Source: Streptacidiphilus albus JL83 (GTDB lineage Bacteria; Actinomycetota; Actinomycetes; Streptomycetales; Streptomycetaceae). Taken from it: DNA of 64,000 nucleotides. The DNA is taken from positions 6,086,017 through 6,150,016 of the forward strand of contig NZ_JQML01000001.1 of NCBI RefSeq assembly GCF_000744705.1, read 5' to 3'. Of the stretch, positions 9,358 through 20,586 are shown one piece after another. The notes beneath the pieces were generated by a model. That model was given only the letters and a program-made list of their open reading frames with translations, ran no database searches and was not told the origin of the DNA. Positions within the stretch are counted from its first letter, which is position 1; every line of letters begins with the position of its first letter. Made by a program: the position numbers and the translations under genes.

Positions 9358-10128
9358 ATGCAGCACCCGGTGATTCCGGCGCAGAGCGCGACCGGCGGCT
9401 GGCCCGCCAACGAGCTGGAGCAGGTGCTCACCAGCGCCGTCGGCGACCCGGGCGCGACACCGCGGGTGGTCGAGGTGCTGCGCCGCAGCCACGTCTGGCT
9501 GCCGCTGCCCGGCGGACCCACCCGCGACGGTTCGACGCTGGACCTGCCGACGACCGAGCTGGCCGGCCAGCCCTTCGTGCCGGTGTTCAGCTCCGAGGAG
9601 CAGTTCCGGCTGATCGCCGGCGACCTGCCGTTCGCGGTGGCGCCGGTGTGCGAGCTGGCCGAGGGGATGCCGCTGGGCGTCGGGATCGTGGTCAACCCGG
9701 AGGGCGCGGTCGGGATCCCGATTCCGGCGGGCGGGGTGCCCCAGCTGCGCGGCGCCACCGACGCCCGCGCGGCGGCCGAGCCGAGGGCCGCCTTCGCCGC
9801 CCGGCTGGGGCTGCGGGTGCCCGAGGCGCACGAGGACCCGGTGGAGTTCCTGGTCGCGGCGATCGGTGAACTCTCGGTCACGCCCGTGGTGCTGACGGCC
9901 CGCCGGGCGCTGGTCCAGGTCGAGCAGGACCGGGAGAAGCTGTTCGTCGGGGTGGAGCTGGCCCGCGCCGAGGTCCAGGACCAGCAGGCCGCCAACCTGG
10001 CCCTGGGCCGGGCGCTGGGCGCGGTGCCGCTGCCCTGGGAGGTCGGGATCGTGCTGCTGAACGTGGTCGACGACCCGCTCGCGGACTGGATGCTGACCTC
10101 GGTCCAGCCGTTCTTCGCCCGTGCCTAG
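9358..10128 (+). CDS. SseB-family (enhanced serine sensitivity) protein
   Basis: A 256-residue protein with SseB N-terminal-domain features (FVPVFSSEEQF, EGMPLGVGIVVNPEG) and a C-terminal half (VVLTARRALVQVEQDREKLFVGVEL) typical of the SseB C-terminal domain. E. coli SseB was named for altered serine sensitivity; its biochemical role is not established. The ATG at 9358 has AGGGA just upstream. The gene diverges from the glycine-riboswitch operon, next to serine-degrading enzymes, which agrees with a role in serine/glycine tolerance. It may form an operon with the next gene (65 bp gap). Confidence 0.75.
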   Translation: MQHPVIPAQSATGGWPANELEQVLTSAVGDPGATPRVVEVLRRSHVWLPLPGGPTRDGSTLDLPTTELAGQPFVPVFSSEEQFRLIAGDLPFAVAPVCELAEGMPLGVGIVVNPEGAVGIPIPAGGVPQLRGATDARAAAEPRAAFAARLGLRVPEAHEDPVEFLVAAIGELSVTPVVLTARRALVQVEQDREKLFVGVELARAEVQDQQAANLALGRALGAVPLPWEVGIVLLNVVDDPLADWMLTSVQPFFARA

Positions 10129-10193
10129 CGGGATAGGCTGAGCTGTTCGAAAGGGAGCAGGCCGAGACGGGCGCGCGGGGAGAGGGCGGCAGA

Positions 10194-10919
10194 GTGGTCC
10201 AGGCAGGCGGCGGGGGCGCCATCGAGCGGGCGCTGCTGGAGGTGGCTCCGGGGCGCTTCGACACGTACGAGGCACTGCTGGGCGCTCTCGGCGAGGGCCA
10301 GGTGTGGATGCTGCTCTGGTTCGGCGAGGCCGGTCGGCCGGACGCCCAGTACGGGAACATGGAGGTCGGCGGCTTCGGCTACGCGCCGTGCGTGACCTCG
10401 GCCGAGCAGCTCGCGGCGAGCGGCTGGTCCCGGGCGCACCAGGTGGGCAGCGGGCGTGAGGTCGCCGCCGCGCTCTACCGGGAGCGCTGGGGCCTGTGGC
10501 TGAACCCGCACCAGCCCGGCGGCGGGGTCGGCGTGCCCTGGGCGGACCTGCGCCGGGTCGCGGGCGGCCTGGACCGGCTGCCGGCCGGTCCGCTGCAGAT
10601 CGGCGAGCCGGAGGTGCGGGCCGACGGCTTCTACGCGGCGCTGGCGCAGTCGGCGCAGGCGACGCCGGTGGTGCGCTCGCTGCGCCGGGCCTGGGTCCGT
10701 CCGGCCTGGGGCGAGCCGTACCTGGTGATCGGACTCGACCTCTTCGACTCCGGACCGGCCGCGGTGGAGTCGGTGCGGCTGATGATGGAGCACTCGCTGG
10801 GCTCCGCCCCGGCCGGGGTGGCGGTCTCGACGGTGGCGATGTCCGATCCGTATGATCCGGTGGCGCTGTGGCTCCAGGTGCGCGCGGCGCCGTTCTACGA
10901 CCGTGCTGTCCAGTACTGA
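10194..10919 (+). CDS. Second SseB-like protein
   Basis: A 241-residue protein with the SseB-type arrangement (VWMLLWFGEAG early; a C-terminal region with VRSLRRAWVRPAWGEPYLVIGLDL). It is clearly related in fold to its neighbour but diverged in sequence. GTG start. A TAGGCT box at 10134-10139 is a plausible -10 element for a promoter of its own, with about 48 bases of leader. Pairs of SseB proteins next to gcv/glyA/sdaA suggest a shared role in serine or glycine homeostasis; this is inference. Confidence 0.65.
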   Translation: MVQAGGGGAIERALLEVAPGRFDTYEALLGALGEGQVWMLLWFGEAGRPDAQYGNMEVGGFGYAPCVTSAEQLAASGWSRAHQVGSGREVAAALYRERWGLWLNPHQPGGGVGVPWADLRRVAGGLDRLPAGPLQIGEPEVRADGFYAALAQSAQATPVVRSLRRAWVRPAWGEPYLVIGLDLFDSGPAAVESVRLMMEHSLGSAPAGVAVSTVAMSDPYDPVALWLQVRAAPFYDRAVQY

Positions 10920-11556
10920 CGCTCCTGCCCCTTGCGTCCGTTTCGTAGTAGGACGTCCGGTGCCTGCCGTCCCGCGCCGCCCGGGTCGCGGGCCGAATAA
11001 TGCTGTGCCGTGGGCCCATCCGGACCGTACCCGAACGGTCGGCGAGAGGTGACGCTCAGTCAATTGCGCTCACTGTGACACTCGTAGCAGTGGTGTCAAG
11101 AACGCGCTGGCCTGCCGTGAAGCGTTTCCGCAGCCTGGACGGCACTCCCGGGTCCAGGTAACAGTCGTGTGAATTGATGTATTCGCATATCTCGGCCATG
11201 CATCGAAGCAGATCACAGTTGGGCATCCATTGCCCTTCAGGGGTGGCGGATCTGCTTCCCGCTGTTGAAGAGTGACGCCTCAACGACGCGCCCCGGGCGC
11301 GGAGTAACGCCGTGTCGAGGGGTCGCCGTCACATCCGACGGGCCGGTCCCGCGGCACTCGCGGGCTGGGCGGAACACCTCCGCGCAGGCCGGGGTGCCGA
11401 GGCGCGGCAGCGGAAGTTCTGGGCCTGTTCCGAGTATGACAATTACCTTCCGAACGCCGGACAATCAGACGCAGCATCGCGGGTTCATCGCGCCACGGAT
11501 CGTTCGTACCACTGCACTTGGCACCATCAGTGAGACTGCTAGGGAGTCAACACGCC
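10920..11556 (+). other. Intergenic region before the peptide transporter
   Basis: About 640 bases, noticeably less GC-rich around 11050-11260. A 75-codon frame on the minus strand (11056-11283) has weak GC3 bias and no recognisable domain; I do not call it a gene. An inverted repeat TGACAC (11076-11081) / GTGTCA (11093-11098) could be an operator. AGGGAG at 11541-11546 is the ribosome site for the next gene. The transporter promoter must lie here but no convincing -35/-10 pair was picked. Confidence 0.5.
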
Positions 11557-12555
11557 ATGTCTGCGCCACTAGAGGTCACTGGATCAGCCGACGAGGCAGG
11601 GCCGGACGACGGCGCGCCCACAACTGCGGGCAAGGGGATCGAGGGCCGCTCGCTCGGCCGGATCGCCTGGACCCGGCTGCGCCGCGACAAGGTCGCCATG
11701 GCCGGTGGCATCGTGGTCGCCCTGCTGGTGCTGCTCGCGGTGCTGGCCAAGCCGATCGAGTCCCTCTTCGGACTGCACCCCAACGCCTTCCACCAGAACC
11801 TGATCGACCCGGTGCTGCTCAAGCCCACCGGCTCCTTCGGCGGCATGAGCTTGGCCCACCCGCTGGGCGTGGAACCGCAGTTCGGGCGCGACCTGCTGTC
11901 CCGGGTGATCGAGGGCTCCTGGGTCTCGCTGGCGGTGGCCTTCGGCGCGACCATCCTCTCCAACGTCATCGGCATCGTCCTCGGCGTCGCCGCCGGTTAC
12001 TACGGCGGCTGGGTCGACTCGGTGGTCAGCCGGCTGATGGACATCTTCCTGGCCTTCCCGCTGCTGCTGTTCGCCATCGCGCTCTCCGCCTCGCTGCAGA
12101 ACGGGGCCTTCGGGCTGACCGGGCTGCCGCTGGAGATCAGCGTCCTGATCTTCGTCATCGGCTTCTTCAACTGGCCCTACATGGGCCGGATCGTGCGCGG
12201 CCAGACGCTCTCGCTGAAGCAGCGCGAGTTCGTCGAGGCCGCCCGCAGCCTCGGCGCCCGCGGCCCGTACATCCTGTTCAAGGAGCTGCTGCCGAACCTG
12301 GTCGCCCCGATCATCGTCTACTCGACGCTGCTGATCCCGACCAACATCCTCTTCGAGTCGGCGCTGAGCTTCCTCGGCGTGGGCATCGAGCCGCCGCAGG
12401 CCTCCTGGGGCGGGATGCTCAGCGAGGCGGTCCCGTTCTACAGCGCCGACCCCGAGTTCATGCTCGTGCCCGGTCTGGCGATCTTCGTCACCGTCCTCGC
12501 CTTCAACCTGCTCGGCGACGGGATCCGGGACGCCCTCGACCCGCGTGCCAACTGA
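11557..12555 (+). CDS. Peptide ABC transporter permease, DppC type
   Basis: A 332-residue inner-membrane permease with a soluble N-terminus, a first membrane segment (VAMAGGIVVALLVLLAVLA), and the BPD transport domain, including the EAA loop (EFVEAARSLGARGPYILFKELLPN). It is the first gene of a five-gene importer; it precedes the binding protein, an unusual but recurring order in Streptomyces. The ATG at 11557 follows AGGGAG by ten bases. Confidence 0.92.
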   Translation: MSAPLEVTGSADEAGPDDGAPTTAGKGIEGRSLGRIAWTRLRRDKVAMAGGIVVALLVLLAVLAKPIESLFGLHPNAFHQNLIDPVLLKPTGSFGGMSLAHPLGVEPQFGRDLLSRVIEGSWVSLAVAFGATILSNVIGIVLGVAAGYYGGWVDSVVSRLMDIFLAFPLLLFAIALSASLQNGAFGLTGLPLEISVLIFVIGFFNWPYMGRIVRGQTLSLKQREFVEAARSLGARGPYILFKELLPNLVAPIIVYSTLLIPTNILFESALSFLGVGIEPPQASWGGMLSEAVPFYSADPEFMLVPGLAIFVTVLAFNLLGDGIRDALDPRAN

Positions 12556-12597
12556 CCGGTCCCACCAACCCATCGTGCGAAGGGGAAACCACCAACG

Positions 12598-14391
12598 ATG
12601 AACAGCAGCAAGCGCAAGAGGACCCTCGCGGTCCTGGCCACCGCCGCCTCAGCGGCGATGGCGCTGACCGCCTGCAGTTCGGGCAGCTCCGGCTCCGGCT
12701 CCGGCGGTTCGGGTTCGGCCAAGGCCGGCGCGGCCGTCTACAACGCCGGCAACACCAGCCGGATCAACCCCTCCACGGCGACCGGCGGCACGGAGACCTA
12801 CGAGCTCTCCAGCACCCCCGACTCGATGGACCCGGGCAACACCTACTACGACTACATGTGGGACTTCAGCCGGCTGTACGCGCGGGCGCTGACCACCTTC
12901 GCGCCCACCCCCGGGAGCAAGAGCCTCACCCTGCAGCCCGACCTGGCCACCGGCCTCGGCGTGGCCAGCAACAACGACAAGACCTGGACCTACACCATCC
13001 GGGCCGGGCTCAAGTTCTCCAACGGCCTGCCGATCACCTCGGCCGACGTCAAGTACGCGGTGGAGCGCAGCAACTTCGCCCCCGCCGTGCTCAGCAACGG
13101 GCCGACGTACTTCAACAACCTGCTGGTCCAGAACACCACGGCGTACCAGGGCCCCTACAAGGACCCGAAGGGCGGCCTCAACTCCATCCAGACGCCCAAC
13201 GCCACCACCATCGTCTTCAACCTGAGCCAGCCCTTCGCGGACTTCGACTACCTGGTGTCGATGCCGCAGACGGCCCCCGTGCCGCAGGCCGACGACACCG
13301 GCGCGAACTACGTCAAGAACATCATTTCGTCCGGTCCGTACATGTTCAAGAGCTACACCGACGGCCAGGGCGCGGTGCTGGTCAAGAACCCGAACTGGAC
13401 CCAGGCCAGCGACCCGATCCGGCACCAGTACGCCAACGAGATCGACGTCAAGTTCAACGTCGCGCAGACCACCATCGACCAGGACCTGATCCACGGCAAC
13501 GCGACCATGGACCTCGGCGGCACCGGCATCGCGCCCAGCACCCAGGCGACCGTGCTGCTCAGCCCGACCGAGAAGGCCAACCTGGACGACACCCCCTCCG
13601 GGATGCTCGCCTACACGGCGATCTCGGAGAACGTCGCGCCGTTCAACAACGTCCACTGCCGCGAGGCCGTGGAGTACGGCATCGACAAGCTCTCGGTGCA
13701 GACCGCGGCCGGCGGCAATGTCCACGGTGACATCGCCACCACCATCCTGCCGCCCACGGTGACCGGCTACACCCCGTTCAACCTGTACCCGAGCACCGGC
13801 AACCAGGGCGCCGACACCGCCGACGGCCTGGCCTCGGCCAAGGCCCAGCTCGCGCTCTGCGGCCAGCCGAACGGCTTCACCACCAACATCGCGGCCCGCA
13901 GCGACCGTCCGGGCGAGGTCGCCATGGCCGAGGCCGTGCAGGCCTCGCTGGCCAAGGTCGGCATCACCGTCAACATCAAGCAGTACACCTCGGGCGAGTA
14001 CTTCCAGGACTACGCCGGCTCCCCGGCCTACGTCCACTCGCACGACCTCGGTCTGATGATGATGGCCTGGGCCGCCGACTGGCCGTCCGGATACGGCTTC
14101 CTGGACCAGATCCTCGCCGGCAACACCATCAAGCCCTCCGGCAACACCAACCTGTCCGAGCTGAACGACCCGGTCATCAACAACCTGCTCAACTCGGCCA
14201 TCGCCACCCCCGACGTCGCGACCCGCACCGTCGACTGGGGCACGATCGACAAGGACGCGATGGCGGACGCGGGCATCGTCCCGCTGCTCTACCGCAAGGA
14301 CCTGCTGTACCGGCCCAGCAACGCGACCAACGTCTTCGTCAACGAGTCGTACGGCATGTACGACTACGCCAACATCGGTCTCAACCAGTAG
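12598..14391 (+). CDS. Peptide-binding lipoprotein, DppA/OppA type (SBP_bac_5)
   Basis: A 597-residue extracellular solute-binding protein. The N-terminus has a basic start, a hydrophobic stretch and the lipobox LTAC (Cys at about residue 26), followed by a Ser/Gly-rich linker. Family features include FSNGLPITSADVKYAVER and late MMMAWAADWPSGYGFLDQ. It would capture oligo- or dipeptides and deliver them to the permeases encoded on both sides. Starts 42 bp after the DppC-type gene with aaggggaaa as ribosome site. Confidence 0.93.
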   Translation: MNSSKRKRTLAVLATAASAAMALTACSSGSSGSGSGGSGSAKAGAAVYNAGNTSRINPSTATGGTETYELSSTPDSMDPGNTYYDYMWDFSRLYARALTTFAPTPGSKSLTLQPDLATGLGVASNNDKTWTYTIRAGLKFSNGLPITSADVKYAVERSNFAPAVLSNGPTYFNNLLVQNTTAYQGPYKDPKGGLNSIQTPNATTIVFNLSQPFADFDYLVSMPQTAPVPQADDTGANYVKNIISSGPYMFKSYTDGQGAVLVKNPNWTQASDPIRHQYANEIDVKFNVAQTTIDQDLIHGNATMDLGGTGIAPSTQATVLLSPTEKANLDDTPSGMLAYTAISENVAPFNNVHCREAVEYGIDKLSVQTAAGGNVHGDIATTILPPTVTGYTPFNLYPSTGNQGADTADGLASAKAQLALCGQPNGFTTNIAARSDRPGEVAMAEAVQASLAKVGITVNIKQYTSGEYFQDYAGSPAYVHSHDLGLMMMAWAADWPSGYGFLDQILAGNTIKPSGNTNLSELNDPVINNLLNSAIATPDVATRTVDWGTIDKDAMADAGIVPLLYRKDLLYRPSNATNVFVNESYGMYDYANIGLNQ

Positions 14392-14488
14392 CAGCCACGC
14401 AGGCACTGCCAGAAATTCGGAAGGCAGGTGAAGGCGGCGGCGCCCGCCGGCGGAGAGATCCGTCGGCGGGCGCCGGGGCCGGACTACC

Positions 14489-15495
14489 GTGCTCATGTAC
14501 ATCCTCCGGCGACTCTTCGCCGCGGTGCTACTGCTGCTCATCGTGAGCGCGGTCACCTTCGCCATCTTCTTCCTGGTGCCACGCCTCGCCGGGCAGACGC
14601 CCACCGAGCTCGCCGCCCAGTACGTCGGGCGCGACCCCAGCGCCGCCGCCATCAAGGCGGTGGAGCAGAACCTCGGCTTCGACAAGCCGCTGTACCAGCA
14701 GTACTGGGAGTACATCCACGGCATCTTCGCCGGGCGCGACTTCCAGTACGGCCCCGACGCCTCGCACTGCGGCGTCCCCTGCTTCGGCTACTCCTTCAAG
14801 AGCCACCTGGACGTCTGGCCGCTGATCACCTCCCGGCTGCCGGTCACCGCCTCGCTGGCGATCGGCGCGGCCGTGCTCTGGGTCGTCTCCGGCGTCGGCA
14901 TCGGCGTGCTCTCCGCGCTGAAGAAGGGCTCGCTGCTGGACCGGCTGTCGATGGGCATCGCCCTGGCCGGCATCTCGCTGCCGATCTTCTTCACCGGGCT
15001 GATCTCGCTGGCGCTGTTCAGCTACAAGTGGCCGATCTTCGCCAACGACGTCTACATACCCATCACCCAGAACCCGCTGATGTGGGCGAAGAACCTGGTC
15101 CTGCCCTGGATCAGCCTCGCCTTCCTCTACTCCGCGCTCTATGCCCGGCTCACCCGTGCCGGGATGCTGGAGACCATGGGTGAGGACTACATCAGGACCG
15201 CCCGTGCCAAGGGCCTGCCGGAGCGCACGGTCGTGGTCAAGCACGGCCTGCGGGCCGCGCTGACGCCCATCGTGACCATCTTCGGCATGGACCTCGGTCT
15301 GCTGCTCGGCGGGGCGATCCTGGTCGAGAACGTCTTCTCGCTCCAGGGCATCGGCCAGTTCGCCGTCCTGGCGATCCAGAACCAGGACCTGCCGGAGATC
15401 ATGGCGGTCACCCTGGTCGCCGCCTTCTTCATCGTCGTCGCCAACCTCGCCGTCGACATCCTGTACGCCGCTGTCGACCCCCGGGTGAGGTTCCT

Positions 15496-15499
<4 letters not shown>
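14489..15499 (+). CDS. Peptide ABC transporter permease, DppB type
   Basis: A 336-residue permease beginning with a membrane segment (LRRLFAAVLLLLIVSAVTFA) and containing the EAA loop (DYIRTARAKGLPERTVVVKHGLR). GTG at 14489 and ATG at 14495 are both possible starts, two codons apart. Its stop overlaps the GTG of the next ATPase gene (GTGA at 15496-15499), indicating translational coupling. Confidence 0.93.
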
Positions 15500-16608
<1,109 letters not shown>

Positions 16609-16630
16609 AGCGAGAGAGACGAGAACCCCC

Positions 16631-17671
<1,041 letters not shown>

Positions 17672-17689
17672 GCAGGTACAACTAGGGGC

Positions 17690-18361
17690 GTGACCACCTC
17701 GCGCCTCTTCTCGCCCGATCTGCAGCAGACGCTCGACCTGATCGGGATCTTCGTCTTCGCGCTCTCCGGCGGGCTGCTCGCCGTGCGCAAGAACCTGGAC
17801 ATCTTCGGCATCGCGGTCCTCGCCGAGGCGACCGCCCTCGGCGGGGGACTGCTGCGCGACCTGATCATCGGAGCGGTGCCCCCGGCGGCCTTCCAGAACC
17901 GGGGGTACTTCTTCACCCCGCTGGTCGCCACCGCGGTGGTCTTCTTCCTCCATCCGGAGGTGGCCCGGATCAACAACGCGGTGCAGTTCCTGGACGCCCT
18001 CGGGCTCGGCCTGTTCTGCGTCACCGGCACCGCCAAGGCGCACGACTACGGGCTCAGTTCGGTCGCCGCCGTCGCCCTCGGGGTGGTCACCGCGGCCGGC
18101 GGCGGCGTCGTCCGCGACCTGCTGGTCAGCGAGGTGCCCTCGCTGCTGCGCTGGGACCGCTCGCTCTACGCGGTTCCGGCCCTGGTCGGCTCGATCCTCA
18201 CGGCGGTGCTGATCACCGTCCACGACTTCGACGCCGTCACCGGCACCACCGCCGCGCTGGTCGCCTTCACCGTGCGGATGCTGGCGCTGCGCTACGAGTG
18301 GCGGGCGCCGCGCGCCTGGCACCGGGGCAGCAGCTCCAGCGGCGAGGAGGAGTCGGGCTGA
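17690..18361 (+). CDS. TRIC-family (UPF0126) cation channel protein
   Basis: A 223-residue, very hydrophobic protein with the paired family motifs GGGLLRD and GGGVVRD in two internal repeats and about seven predicted membrane segments. Bacterial members form trimeric potassium-permeable channels related to animal TRIC proteins. The GTG at 17690 has no ribosome site, and a -10-like TACAAC (17677-17682) ends seven bases before it, so the message is probably leaderless. The acidic Ser-rich tail is not conserved. Confidence 0.85.
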   Translation: MTTSRLFSPDLQQTLDLIGIFVFALSGGLLAVRKNLDIFGIAVLAEATALGGGLLRDLIIGAVPPAAFQNRGYFFTPLVATAVVFFLHPEVARINNAVQFLDALGLGLFCVTGTAKAHDYGLSSVAAVALGVVTAAGGGVVRDLLVSEVPSLLRWDRSLYAVPALVGSILTAVLITVHDFDAVTGTTAALVAFTVRMLALRYEWRAPRAWHRGSSSSGEEESG

Positions 18362-18392
18362 GGCCGGTCCCGAGGCCGGTCCCGAGGCGGCG

Positions 18393-19136
18393 TCAGCCCC
18401 GGCCGCCGTACTCCTGGGAGACCGCCTCGGCGGTCCGCATCAGCTCCGGGACCAGTCGCCGCAGCGTGGCCATCGGCGCCACCACCGTCGGGGTGGAGAT
18501 CGAGCAGGCCGCGATGGTCCGGCCGTCCACCCCCCGGATCGGCACCGCGATGCAGTTCACCGTCTCCTCGTACTCGCTGCGGTCCATCGCCCAGCCCTGG
18601 GCCCGGACCTGTTCCAGCTCCGCCCGCAGCTCCATCGGCGTCCGCAGCGAGCGCGCCGTGTAGGCGGGGTACTCCAGCGCCTCCACCACCTCCCGCCGCC
18701 TGGCCTCCGGCAGGTCGGCCAGCAGCACCTTGCCGACGGCGGAGGCGGTCAGCGAGGCGCGCTTGCCGATCCGCGAGTACATCCGGACCGGGTAGCGGCT
18801 CTCCAGCTTGTCGACGTAGACCACCTCGCCGTCCTCGTACACCGCCAGGTGCACGGTGTGGCCGCAGCGCTCGTTCAGCGCCGCCAGGTGCGGCGCGGCC
18901 ACCACCCGGACGTCGATGCTCTCCAGCGCCAGCTGCGCCAGCGAGAACAGCTTGCCGCCGAGCCGGTAGCGGTAGTCGGACTGCCGGTGCACGAAGCCGT
19001 GCTCCTCCAGCGTGCGCAGCAGCCGCAGGGCGGTGGACTTGTGCACCCCGATCCGGTTCGCCGCCTGCTCCAGCGAGGCGGGTCCCTCCGCCAGGGAGGC
19101 CAGGATGACCAGGGCCCTGTCCACTGTCTGCGCCAT
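18393..19136 (-). CDS. IclR-family transcription regulator
   Basis: A 247-residue regulator with an N-terminal winged helix (ASLEQAANRIGVHKSTALRLLRTLEEHGFV) and a C-terminal effector domain (GHTVHLAVYEDGEVVYVDKLES, ACSISTPT). Targets are unknown; it is not the leucine regulator NdgR by my reading. It diverges from the cysteine desulfurase gene, and a 19-bp palindrome lies between them about 50 bp upstream, suggesting autoregulation and possibly control of that gene. Confidence 0.9.
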   Translation of the reverse strand: MAQTVDRALVILASLAEGPASLEQAANRIGVHKSTALRLLRTLEEHGFVHRQSDYRYRLGGKLFSLAQLALESIDVRVVAAPHLAALNERCGHTVHLAVYEDGEVVYVDKLESRYPVRMYSRIGKRASLTASAVGKVLLADLPEARRREVVEALEYPAYTARSLRTPMELRAELEQVRAQGWAMDRSEYEETVNCIAVPIRGVDGRTIAACSISTPTVVAPMATLRRLVPELMRTAEAVSQEYGGRG

Positions 19137-19185
19137 CTGCCGCCCGTCCCGCTCTCGCTACGCGTGTGGACGGAGCTTAGGCATC

Positions 19186-19204
19186 CGTTGCGCAGGATGC
19201 AACG
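19186..19204. promoter_or_regulatory. Candidate IclR operator
   Basis: CGTTGC-N7-GCAACG forms a perfect 6-7-6 palindrome, overlapped by a second inverted pair GCATCC (19181-19186) / GGATGC (19195-19200). It lies about 50 bp upstream of the IclR-type start and about 70 bp upstream of the divergent desulfurase start. Palindromes of this form are usual for IclR proteins. Confidence 0.5.
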
Positions 19205-19270
19205 CGACGACCACGAGTCCATGGACCCGGCGGCGGCGGGTCGCCCGGCCGCTCTACACTTGGTCCCGCC

Positions 19271-20449
19271 ATGCCCTATCTCGACCACGCGGCGACCACG
19301 CCGATGCTGCCCGAAGCGGTCCTCGCGATGACCGAGCACCTCGGCAGCACCGGGAACGCCTCCTCCCTCCACGCCGCCGGCCGCCGCGCCCGCCGCGTCA
19401 TCGAGGAGTCCCGGGAAACCCTTGCCCTGGCCCTCGGCGCGCGCCCCAGCGAGGTCGTCCTCACCGGCGGCGGCACCGAGTCCGACAACCTCGCCGTGAA
19501 GGGCCTTTACTGGGCCCGCCGCAACGCCGACCCGGCGCGGGTCCGGGTGCTGTGCAGTCCGGTCGAGCACCACGCCGTGCTGGACGCGGTCGAATGGCTC
19601 GCCCTGCACGAGGGCGCCAGGATCGACTGGCTGCCGGTCGACGGCTACGGCCGGGTCCACCCCGAGGCCCTGCGGGCGGCCATCGAGGCCGACCCGACGG
19701 ACGTCGCCCTGGTCACCGTGATGTGGGCCAACAACGAGGTCGGCACCATCCAGCCGATCACCGAACTTGCGGCCGTCGCCCAGGAGTTCGGCGTGCCCAT
19801 GCACGCCGACGCGGTCCAGGCCTTCGGCCAGCTGCCGCTCTCCTTCGCCGACTCCGGGCTGGACGCGCTCACCGTCACCGGCCACAAGATCGGCGGCCCC
19901 TACGGAGTCGGCGCGCTGGTGCTGGCCCGCTCGGCCACCCCGGTCCCGCTGCTGCACGGCGGCGGCCAGGAGCGCGACGTCCGCTCCGGCACCCTGGACG
20001 TCCCGGCCGCGGCCGGCTTCGCCGCCGCTGCGGAGATCGCGGTGGCCCGCCGCCCGGAGTACGCCGTCTCGGTGGCCGCGCTGCGCGACACCCTGGTCGC
20101 CGGGGTGCTCGCGGCGGTGCCGGACGCGGTCCTCAACGGCGAGCCGGCCGGTCCTGGCCGGCTCCCCGCCAGCGCGCACTTCTCCTTCCCCGGCTGCGAG
20201 GGCGACGCGCTGCTGATGCTGCTCGACGCCCGGGGCATCGAGTGCTCCACCGGCTCGGCCTGCTCGGCCGGCGTCCCCCAGCCCAGCCACGTGCTGCTGG
20301 CGATGGGCGTCGAACCGGCGCTGGCCCGGGCCTCGCTCCGCTTCTCGCTCGGCCACACCTCCACCGAGGGCGACGTCGCGGCCCTGCTCGACGCCATCGG
20401 CCCGGTCGTCGACCGCGCCAGGATGGCCGGCGCGGCGGCCCGGCGGTAG
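19271..20449 (+). CDS. Cysteine desulfurase (NifS/IscS family)
   Basis: A 392-residue PLP enzyme releasing sulfur from cysteine. It shows [10 protein letters not shown] at the N-terminus, the PLP lysine in [12 protein letters not shown], and the active-site Cys loop [10 protein letters not shown]. The next gene, mnmA, needs the persulfide such an enzyme provides, so this is likely its sulfur donor for tRNA 2-thiouridine. There is no clear ribosome site; TACACT at 19255-19260 is a likely -10, leaving at most a few untranslated bases. Confidence 0.94.
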   Translation: MPYLDHAATTPMLPEAVLAMTEHLGSTGNASSLHAAGRRARRVIEESRETLALALGARPSEVVLTGGGTESDNLAVKGLYWARRNADPARVRVLCSPVEHHAVLDAVEWLALHEGARIDWLPVDGYGRVHPEALRAAIEADPTDVALVTVMWANNEVGTIQPITELAAVAQEFGVPMHADAVQAFGQLPLSFADSGLDALTVTGHKIGGPYGVGALVLARSATPVPLLHGGGQERDVRSGTLDVPAAAGFAAAAEIAVARRPEYAVSVAALRDTLVAGVLAAVPDAVLNGEPAGPGRLPASAHFSFPGCEGDALLMLLDARGIECSTGSACSAGVPQPSHVLLAMGVEPALARASLRFSLGHTSTEGDVAALLDAIGPVVDRARMAGAAARR

Positions 20450-20452
20450 CCG

Positions 20453-20572
20453 GGTTAAGCGCTTGGCGGGGCCACGGCTCCGGCTTTCCGGGGGGGCGAC
20501 CCCCCGTACCCCGGCGTGGACCCGTGGTGGGCGGGGCCCCGTGCGCGGGTTAAGCGTTTGGCGGGGCCACGT
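20453..20572. repeat. Direct repeat before mnmA
   Basis: The sequence gggttaagcg(c/t)ttggcggggccacg occurs at about 20453-20477 and again at about 20548-20572, 95 bp apart. The first copy contains the perfect palindrome AAGCGCTT; the second has AAGCGTTT. Between them is a G7/C6 inverted repeat near 20490-20506. The second copy runs directly into the -10-like TACCCT (20573-20578) of mnmA. Function is unknown. Confidence 0.6.
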
Positions 20573-20586
20573 ACCCTGGACGCATC

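Noticed and set aside
11056-11283. 75-codon minus-strand gene
   Set aside because: Weak GC3 bias, no ribosome site picked out and no recognisable family; noted only as part of the intergenic region.
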